Of a stretch of 49,064 nucleotides of DNA, positions 40,856 to 46,633 are shown piece after piece. Numbering within the stretch: the stretch's first letter is position 1; every line of letters begins with the position of its first letter. The position numbers and the translations under genes were made by a program. The stretch comes from Campylobacteraceae bacterium (lineage in GTDB: Bacteria > Campylobacterota > Campylobacteria > Campylobacterales > Sulfurovaceae): positions 1-49,064 of the forward strand of contig JALVXC010000065.1 of assembly GCA_027038275.1 (NCBI GenBank). Direction: 5' to 3'. The notes under the pieces were generated by a model, which had not been told where the DNA came from, ran no database searches, and saw only the letters and a program-made list of their open reading frames with translations.

Positions 40856-40863
40856 AAAAAGAG
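40841..40863 (+). repeat. Promoter-region repeat, copy 2
   Basis: A near-identical partner of 40438-40460, ahead of the first gene of the envelope operon. Confidence 0.45.
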
Positions 40864-40905
40864 TAGATTAAACTACGATTATCTTAAAAGACGAAAGGAT
40901 AAACG

Positions 40906-41334
40906 ATGAAGAGAAAAATTCTGATGAGTTTAGTTATGTTTGGGTGTTTAAACCCTTTGTTTGCAAATGATACTGTAGATTGGGATAAAGAAGAACAGCT
41001 TGAAACTCAATTAAAACAGAAAGAAGAGATGTTGAAAAAGCAACAGATAAAAAGCAAAATGTTATTAACTGAAGCTATTGTAATAGCTCAGGATACTATT
41101 GATAGTTTAGAGAAAAACCTTGAATTTTTTCAAAAAATTCAATCTAGCAAAGAGTATCGAGAGTGTACGATAATCAAAACATATATTGAAAACATCAATA
41201 AAGATAGAAATATTGCTGACGAATTGTATCAAGAGAAAGAGGTAACAAAAAAGCAATATACCATTTATATATCAAAATTGAATGCAACTCAACAATCTCT
41301 ACAAAACAAAATAGACCAAAAAAAATGTAAATAA
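40906..41334 (+). CDS. Secreted coiled-coil protein, first gene of envelope operon
   Basis: A signal peptide (MKRKILMSLVMFGCLNPLFA) is followed by a charged helical mature protein of about 122 residues (EEQLETQLKQKEEMLKKQQIKSK) with two cysteines (REC and KKC at the end) that could form a disulphide. No family is recognised. ACGAAAGG precedes the ATG. Ten nt separate it from the next gene; six plus-strand genes to 44542 are packed this way and are read here as one operon. Confidence 0.65.
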   Translation: MKRKILMSLVMFGCLNPLFANDTVDWDKEEQLETQLKQKEEMLKKQQIKSKMLLTEAIVIAQDTIDSLEKNLEFFQKIQSSKEYRECTIIKTYIENINKDRNIADELYQEKEVTKKQYTIYISKLNATQQSLQNKIDQKKCK

Positions 41335-41344
41335 GGAGCAAAAG

Positions 41345-41845
41345 ATGAAAAGAGTAATTTTAGTAACAGCAATAACATTAATAGGAAGTTCAAGTCTCTA
41401 TGCTAAAGAGATTCCAACTAACCCAAAAACACCATCTACTAATCAATCTAAAAGAGCAAAGATAGAAGTTATAGAAGCCAAAATTAAAAAATATGAAGAG
41501 TATTTAAAAAATTTACCAATTAAAACAAAACAGGCAATTGCAGAGCTTTCTGGTTATAAAGACAAAGGAAATGAAGCTGAACGCATGACAAAAGACCTTC
41601 TTGTAACCTTAGATATGTGTGCTACAAATGAACTTAACGAAATGGCTGCTTCTGCTTGTAATGATATAAATGAGGAAGATGTTTCTGTAACAATTAAAAC
41701 TTATCAAGCAGAAATAGAAGATATGATTGCAATGGCAACAAAAAAATTAGAAGATTTGAAAATAGATAAAAAAAATGCACCTATTATTGAACGGGCAAAA
41801 AAAGCATTAGAAAATGCTAGAGATATTTTGAAAGGAGTAAAATAG
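41345..41845 (+). CDS. Secreted helical protein
   Basis: A signal peptide (MKRVILVTAITLIGSSSLYA) is followed by a helical, Lys/Glu-rich mature part (VIEAKIKKYEEYLKNL) with a pair of cysteines (MCATNE and SACND) about 17 residues apart. AAGGAG lies before the ATG. Size, signal peptide and helical character match the preceding protein, so the two may be distant paralogues or partners in the periplasm. The function is unknown. Confidence 0.65.
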   Translation: MKRVILVTAITLIGSSSLYAKEIPTNPKTPSTNQSKRAKIEVIEAKIKKYEEYLKNLPIKTKQAIAELSGYKDKGNEAERMTKDLLVTLDMCATNELNEMAASACNDINEEDVSVTIKTYQAEIEDMIAMATKKLEDLKIDKKNAPIIERAKKALENARDILKGVK

Positions 41846-41847
41846 TC

Positions 41848-42747
41848 ATGAAAAAAATAATTTTAACATTAGGACTAATCGGCTCTCTCTATGCAAATAA
41901 CTCTCTCTCTTGTGAGAGTATGAGTGAAAAGGAGTTTCATCAAAAACTATTAGAATATAAAAAGAGTATTGATATAAGTAAATTTCAAAATCCTAAAAAT
42001 ATCAATGATACCAACAGAGAACAGATGCAACAGCATGTAAAACAAGTCTCCTTTAATGGAAACACATTAAAGCAGTGTCAATTAATTTTAGATATACGAA
42101 GATACCCTGCAAATGATGGAAGACGCTATAAAGCACTATTGTCATTAAATTATGACTCTTTAAGCAAAGCAGAAAAGAAATTATATAATACTGTTTTACA
42201 AGAATCAAAAGGAAACTTTTTCAATTATAGTAGAGCTTCTGTTATATCTAAAGATATGGTAAACTACCCTCTTGTCTATTTAACAATGACTAACTCTACT
42301 ATTTATGAGTTTAGAGAGATAAATCATAAAGTTAAGCGTTATAAAGTAGCTACAGATATGGTTAATATTCCTTTTAAAGCAGGAGGTATACAGGCAAAAC
42401 AAGCATATATTTCCTATTTAAATAATAATCATAATAGTAACTTTACATTACCAAGAGTAAAAAATAATATTGATGAATTACAAAATAAAGTAAGAGCAAA
42501 TACTAGGAAATTTCATCATAATCATGATATACAACTAAGTCCATTCAGAATAGTAACAAAAGATTTAAAAAATGTAAAATCTTTTAAGAAATATAATAAA
42601 AAGGTCCTTAAAAGAACTATTCCTAGAGGTGCTCAAATCAAATATTTACATCAACGTGGAAACACTAGTGATTGTGTTATTTCATATGACAATAAACAAT
42701 GGACCATTTCAGAAAAGCAGTGGCATGATAGCATAGGAGGTTTATAA
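41848..42747 (+). CDS. Secreted protein of unknown function (299 aa)
   Basis: A signal peptide (MKKIILTLGLIGSLYA) is followed by a mature part with several cysteines (LSCESM, LKQCQLI, SDCVIS). An N-terminal helical region leads to a long basic central part (NINTT-free, rich in N/K/H) and a final beta-like stretch (RTIPRGAQIKYLH, NKQWTISEKQWH) that may be a small SH3-like fold. It is separated by 2 nt from the previous gene and 2 nt from the next. No family is recognised. Confidence 0.6.
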   Translation: MKKIILTLGLIGSLYANNSLSCESMSEKEFHQKLLEYKKSIDISKFQNPKNINDTNREQMQQHVKQVSFNGNTLKQCQLILDIRRYPANDGRRYKALLSLNYDSLSKAEKKLYNTVLQESKGNFFNYSRASVISKDMVNYPLVYLTMTNSTIYEFREINHKVKRYKVATDMVNIPFKAGGIQAKQAYISYLNNNHNSNFTLPRVKNNIDELQNKVRANTRKFHHNHDIQLSPFRIVTKDLKNVKSFKKYNKKVLKRTIPRGAQIKYLHQRGNTSDCVISYDNKQWTISEKQWHDSIGGL

Positions 42748-42749
42748 TT

Positions 42750-43406
42750 ATGAAAAAAATAGTACTATTGAGCTTATTAGCTCTATCTTTAGAGGCAAAA
42801 ATACTAACTAGTGAAGAGAATTTTCATCATGCACAAAAAGATTTATATGCTAAACAAAAAATTATTAATCAGGGAGTAAAGAGGAATGTTTATGAGATTT
42901 TAGATAGTTATAAAAATAATCCAAAAGCAAGACTTTTAAAAAAATGGTTCAAGATTGCTTCACAAGTGACCTACAATAGTTCACTTGGAGCTTTTATAGA
43001 AAAAACAACTATTAAAGCAAAATCAATAACCACACAACTAATATTTTTAGAAAAAGGAGCAATGAGTAATAATGACAAAAATGTTTTATTGAGTAAATAT
43101 AATTTCTTAAGCAAATTTAAAACATATAATAGACCTTTAAATAAAAAACTTTTTGTTTACGCAAAAGATGACAAAGGTAAAAGTGGTAATCTTTTTTTAA
43201 GAACTATGCCAATTCTTGATAAATCTACAATCAAGAGAGATAGTAATGGAAATTTTATAACATTAAGAGATAAAAGTATGGTAATATTGTTACATGAAAT
43301 TTCATTTGAAATTGGTAGTTATACGACACATTGGGGATATATTGAATCTCCTGCTGATGGTAGAATTGGTTGGATTAATCTAAAAAATACAAAGGAGAAG
43401 AGATGA
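42750..43406 (+). CDS. Secreted protein with C-terminal SH3-like domain
   Basis: A short signal peptide (MKKIVLLSLLALSLEA) is followed by a helical N-terminal half (HAQKDLYAKQKIINQGVKRN). The last 85 residues (LFLRTMPILDKSTIKRD, VILLHEISFEIG, HWGYIESPADGRIGWINLKN) look like a bacterial SH3 domain, with the typical GWI ending. Such domains bind peptidoglycan or protein partners in the periplasm. It overlaps the TolQ-like gene by 4 nt (ATGA), so the two are translationally coupled. Confidence 0.65.
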   Translation: MKKIVLLSLLALSLEAKILTSEENFHHAQKDLYAKQKIINQGVKRNVYEILDSYKNNPKARLLKKWFKIASQVTYNSSLGAFIEKTTIKAKSITTQLIFLEKGAMSNNDKNVLLSKYNFLSKFKTYNRPLNKKLFVYAKDDKGKSGNLFLRTMPILDKSTIKRDSNGNFITLRDKSMVILLHEISFEIGSYTTHWGYIESPADGRIGWINLKNTKEKR

Positions 43407-44047
43407 AGTTAAATATATTAGGCAGAGTGGTATTATATCTCTCTGTTGCTACAATATTTTTTCTTAGTTTTGTTAACTTAGTTCAATTCCCTAGCCATAA
43501 AAAAGATGAAGTTTCAACAACAAATATTACTATAAGTACTGTTCAGAAGATTGAAAAGAACCGTAAAGAAAATGTTCGTAATAGTATGCAGAATAAAAAG
43601 AAAGAGATAAAAGAAATAAACTTTTTAGAGAAACTACCTAAAATAGTATTTTTTGACTATATCTCTTCTAAAAATAGTCGTATTATAGTCTTAATTTACC
43701 TCTCTATAGCCTTTACTTTTTTATTGCAAACGACACTTCTTGCTTTGAGTAACTATTATGATGATTTATTGATATTTGGAGAAAAAAGAGTTGATAATAT
43801 GTTCATATATATCTCTGAGTGGACGGTCAATGTACCACCTGTGCTTGGTGTTGTTGGAACAATATTCTCTTTTGGTATAGTAGTTAGTCATAGCGATATA
43901 GGTAATCTTAGTATTGTTTTTAAAGAGAATTTTGCAAATGCTGCATTAACTACCATCTTAGGTGGAGTTGTCTATATTTTAAATCTATTACTAAATATTT
44001 TTATTGTAAAAAATCTTTCTACTAGTAGAGTCATCAAGGGGGAATAG
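43403..44047 (+). CDS. MotA/TolQ/ExbB-like proton-channel protein
   Basis: The 214-residue membrane protein has a first hydrophobic segment (about 8-29), a second (about 96-118) and two late ones around VPPVLGVVGTIFSFGIVVS and FANAALTTILGGVVYILNLLLNIFIV. The GTIFSFG and ALTTILGG patterns match the pore helices of TolQ/ExbB/MotA proteins, which conduct protons with a TolR/ExbD/MotB partner to drive work across the envelope. The partner is encoded immediately downstream. The stop and the next ATG touch (TAGATG). What the motor drives is unknown; the four secreted proteins upstream are candidates. Confidence 0.75.
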   Translation: MKLNILGRVVLYLSVATIFFLSFVNLVQFPSHKKDEVSTTNITISTVQKIEKNRKENVRNSMQNKKKEIKEINFLEKLPKIVFFDYISSKNSRIIVLIYLSIAFTFLLQTTLLALSNYYDDLLIFGEKRVDNMFIYISEWTVNVPPVLGVVGTIFSFGIVVSHSDIGNLSIVFKENFANAALTTILGGVVYILNLLLNIFIVKNLSTSRVIKGE

Positions 44048-44542
44048 ATGAAAAAATTTTCTGCTCCTCCTATGATTATTATTTTAGATGTTCTATTTGT
44101 AGTACTCTTTATACTTGTTTTAGAGCAGTCTCCAAATATTAAAGTAGAACTACCTCAAAAAGTTTGGTTAAAAGATACAATTGTAGTTGATGATAAAATA
44201 GAATATTTTTTTAATGATTCAAAACAAAAATGGGAAAATCTTAATAAACTTCCAAAAAGAACTCGTATCTATGATAATATAATCGTTTTAAATACTCTTT
44301 GCGAAAAGAATCAATTTTGTAAGAAGGTAACACCGTATAAAGGTAAAATTAAAAAAATTGCAATTAAAGGAGATTTATATGATGAAATATCTTCATTAAT
44401 GACCGATTCTTGCTTTACATTTCCAAAAGAGTGTTCCAATGTAACATATCATATAAAAGATAATGGAAGAGTTGATAGAGAGAGACTCAAAAATGAATTT
44501 CCTATTTTTAAAGATATATTATTAGAAGATAATAAACACTAA
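44048..44542 (+). CDS. TolR/ExbD-like single-pass stator protein
   Basis: The protein begins MKKFSAPPMIIILDVLFVVLFILVLEQSPNIKVELP, a membrane helix with Asp14 at the place of the proton-carrying Asp of TolR/ExbD/MotB. A periplasmic domain of about 125 residues follows with three or four cysteines (LCEKNQFCKK, DSCF, KECSN). It is directly coupled to the TolQ-like gene. The C-terminal domain is not clearly an OmpA-type peptidoglycan binder, which separates it from MotB and from ZorB of Zorya. It is the last gene of the operon. Confidence 0.75.
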   Translation: MKKFSAPPMIIILDVLFVVLFILVLEQSPNIKVELPQKVWLKDTIVVDDKIEYFFNDSKQKWENLNKLPKRTRIYDNIIVLNTLCEKNQFCKKVTPYKGKIKKIAIKGDLYDEISSLMTDSCFTFPKECSNVTYHIKDNGRVDRERLKNEFPIFKDILLEDNKH

Positions 44543-44585
44543 ATATTATATAGTCCCTCCAATTAACAACAAATAATCAAATATC

Positions 44586-44594
44586 TGCTATACT
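44586..44594 (+). promoter_or_regulatory. Extended -10 promoter of the second TIR gene
   Basis: TGCTATACT is an extended -10 element 28 bp upstream of the ATG, after a 43-bp gap from the envelope operon, so the TIR gene is probably transcribed on its own as well. Confidence 0.5.
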
Positions 44595-44622
44595 AAATCC
44601 ACCTAAAAGAGGGGATTTAGTA

Positions 44623-45828
44623 ATGGGAAGTAAACTAAATATATTCATTAGCTACCGAAGAGCAGACAGTGAAGATTTTGCAGGTCGTCTCTATGACCAT
44701 CTTTCACAAGAGTATGCAAGTGCTTTTTTAGATACCGAAGATGGTATTGGTGCTGGAGAGAGGTTTTTAAAGGTCATTGTCAAAGAGATAGAAAAAGCCG
44801 ATGTTTTTTTAATGCTTATAGGCAAAGAGAGCGAAAAAGAGTTTAAAAAGAGAGAAAACGAAGATGATTATGTCTTAAAAGAGATACTTCATGCACACAA
44901 GTCAAACTGTACGATTATACCTCTACTTCTTAATGGGGTAACAGAGATTGAGTATCTACCAGATGATTTAGATTTTATAAGAGAGTTGAGCTATTATGAG
45001 TTTTCTCATAAAAAATTTTCTCTTAACCTAGAGGGGTTAAAAGATGAGATTAACAAACATAGACCAAAACAAAAAGAGCCTAATGGTGTCAATAGAGCTT
45101 TTATTCAAGAGGTCATAACCGAAGTTCTAAATCAAAAACTAATTGTCCTCTTTTACCAAGACTCTACCAATATCTCCATACATCTTAAAGCAATTGAAGC
45201 CGAAGTTCAGTCTCGATTTTTAGATGAGTTTTATATGGTATCTATTCCCCCTTATGTAGATGAGGAAGAGGAGTATTTTGCTTGTGTGGCTAAAGATTGT
45301 GGTTTAGATGGTGAGGTCAAAAAAGTAAGTGAGTGGGCTAAAGCAATGCACAAGAAGCTTATGAGTAGTAGTAAACCTCTTCTACTTTTTGTAAATGATT
45401 TAGAAGAGGGAAACAAAACTTTTAACCGACAGTTTGCAACCATACTGCGAAAATTAAAAGATAGATTTTCTCATTTTCATGCCATCTTTATAGGGAGAAA
45501 AGCTTTGGCTACTTTGGTTTATGGAGAGGGAGTACTCTCTCCTCTAAACAATGTCAAAGAGATTTTTTTCCCTGAACAAGAGATGAAGTTAGGAGAGCGT
45601 AAAATAGTTCAAGAGTTGAACAGCTTGGGCAGATACAAAAAACAGATTTGTAAGCTTCTCAAAAAAGAGAAAATAGCTCGATTTGCAACGTGGTATCACA
45701 ATGAGACGATTAACACGCTTTTTTGGAAAAATCTTTTAGTCAAAGAGGGTTCACACTTGGTTTGGCGAGGAGAGCTAACCAAAGAGATAGCAAGGGAGGT
45801 TTTGGAGTGTGATGGGGATGTGGTATAA
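44623..45828 (+). CDS. TIR-domain protein with degenerate STAND-like C-terminal part
   Basis: The TIR domain (residues 1-150) begins LNIFISYRRADSEDFAGRLYDHL and has AFLDTEDGIGAGERF, ADVFLMLIGKE and DDYVLKEILHA, with Glu87 as the probable NADase residue. The remaining 250 residues read like an NTPase core in which the P-loop is missing (KLIVLFYQDSTNIS at the expected place) but a Walker-B-like strand, LLLFVNDLEEGN, remains. ATP binding is therefore doubtful. GAGGGG precedes the ATG with good spacing. Whether it works with the TolQR-like operon upstream or the VapBC pair downstream is not known. Confidence 0.82.
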   Translation: MGSKLNIFISYRRADSEDFAGRLYDHLSQEYASAFLDTEDGIGAGERFLKVIVKEIEKADVFLMLIGKESEKEFKKRENEDDYVLKEILHAHKSNCTIIPLLLNGVTEIEYLPDDLDFIRELSYYEFSHKKFSLNLEGLKDEINKHRPKQKEPNGVNRAFIQEVITEVLNQKLIVLFYQDSTNISIHLKAIEAEVQSRFLDEFYMVSIPPYVDEEEEYFACVAKDCGLDGEVKKVSEWAKAMHKKLMSSSKPLLLFVNDLEEGNKTFNRQFATILRKLKDRFSHFHAIFIGRKALATLVYGEGVLSPLNNVKEIFFPEQEMKLGERKIVQELNSLGRYKKQICKLLKKEKIARFATWYHNETINTLFWKNLLVKEGSHLVWRGELTKEIAREVLECDGDVV

Positions 45829-45853
45829 TAGTAAAAAAAGTAAAGGACAATAG

Positions 45854-46099
45854 ATGTATTCCGTTAAATTAGATATAAACCCTTTAATCTATGAGCATAT
45901 TATGTTTTTTTTAAGAAATCTTCCAAAAAATATGGTTACGGTTCATACCAATAAAATTAATAAAGAGTTAAAAACTAAAATTGATATTGATAATTTGCCC
46001 TCTTCGGTTGATAAATATGTGGGTATTGTCAATGAAAATGAGGTTGATTTGGACTATAAAAATAGCAGAGCAGACTATTTAGCAGAGAAGTATCTATGA
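45854..46099 (+). CDS. VapB-like antitoxin
   Basis: The 81-residue protein precedes and overlaps a PIN-domain toxin gene by 4 nt (ATGA), the usual antitoxin-toxin arrangement. AAAGGA lies upstream. The N-terminus (MYSVKLDINPLIYEHIMFFLRNL) has the look of a small dimerising or ribbon-helix-helix segment, and the acidic C-terminal half (VNENEVDLDYKNSRADYLAEKYL) should wrap the toxin. The assignment rests mainly on context. Confidence 0.65.
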   Translation: MYSVKLDINPLIYEHIMFFLRNLPKNMVTVHTNKINKELKTKIDIDNLPSSVDKYVGIVNENEVDLDYKNSRADYLAEKYL

Positions 46100-46509
46100 A
46101 AGTTTTTGTAGATACCAATATTTTTATAGATATTTTGCTCAATCGAAAAGAGTTTATAAAAGAGTCAAAACAGGTTTATAAGCTTTGTGAAAACCATATT
46201 GTCAAAGGTTATGTTGCTCCTATTAGTATTAATAATATCTATTATATCTGCCGAAAAGCAGTTAACCAAGAGGCTTTAACCTCTTTTTTATGTGATGTAT
46301 CTCATATTTTCACCATATCGCCAATGAACAATGAGAGTGTGGTATTTGCAAAAAATCTAAATATTAAAGATTTTGAAGATGCTTTACAATCTGCTATGGC
46401 GATTCAGAGTGGTTGTGATTGTATTGTCACAAGAAATGTAGATGATTTTAAAAAAGTAGCAGGTATAGAAGTGTTTAGTCCTAAAGAATTTTTATTGAAA
46501 TTTCAATAA
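46096..46509 (+). CDS. PIN-domain toxin (VapC-like ribonuclease)
   Basis: The protein begins MKVFVDTNIFIDILLNR with the first PIN aspartate at residue 6. It continues with ISINNIYYICRKA, IKDFEDALQSAMA (central acidic residues) and CIVTRNVDDFKK (final Asp), the complete PIN acidic pocket. VapC toxins cut tRNA or rRNA when not bound by VapB. The length of 137 aa is typical. It is coupled to the antitoxin gene by a 4-nt overlap. Confidence 0.85.
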   Translation: MKVFVDTNIFIDILLNRKEFIKESKQVYKLCENHIVKGYVAPISINNIYYICRKAVNQEALTSFLCDVSHIFTISPMNNESVVFAKNLNIKDFEDALQSAMAIQSGCDCIVTRNVDDFKKVAGIEVFSPKEFLLKFQ

Positions 46510-46564
46510 TGGTAGTCAAAACCAAATCCAAAAAATCCAAACCAAACAAGTTAAAATAACAAAT

Positions 46565-46594
46565 GGTAGGGTGTTTTCCCCAGAAAACACCGTC
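46565..46594 (+). repeat. REP-like hairpin, left member of an inverted pair
   Basis: GTAGGG flanks a hairpin GTGTTTTC (46571-46578) with GAAAACAC (46583-46590), then CGTC. The flanks recur in reverse around the hairpin at 46661-46689. Confidence 0.65.
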
Positions 46595-46633
46595 AAAACC
46601 AAACCCAAAAACCCCAACAAAAAAGGGATTAAG

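Noticed and set aside
43403-44542. Zorya defence system
   Set aside because: ZorA/ZorB-like topology is present, but the second protein has no clear peptidoglycan-binding OmpA domain and no ZorC, ZorD or ZorE gene follows.
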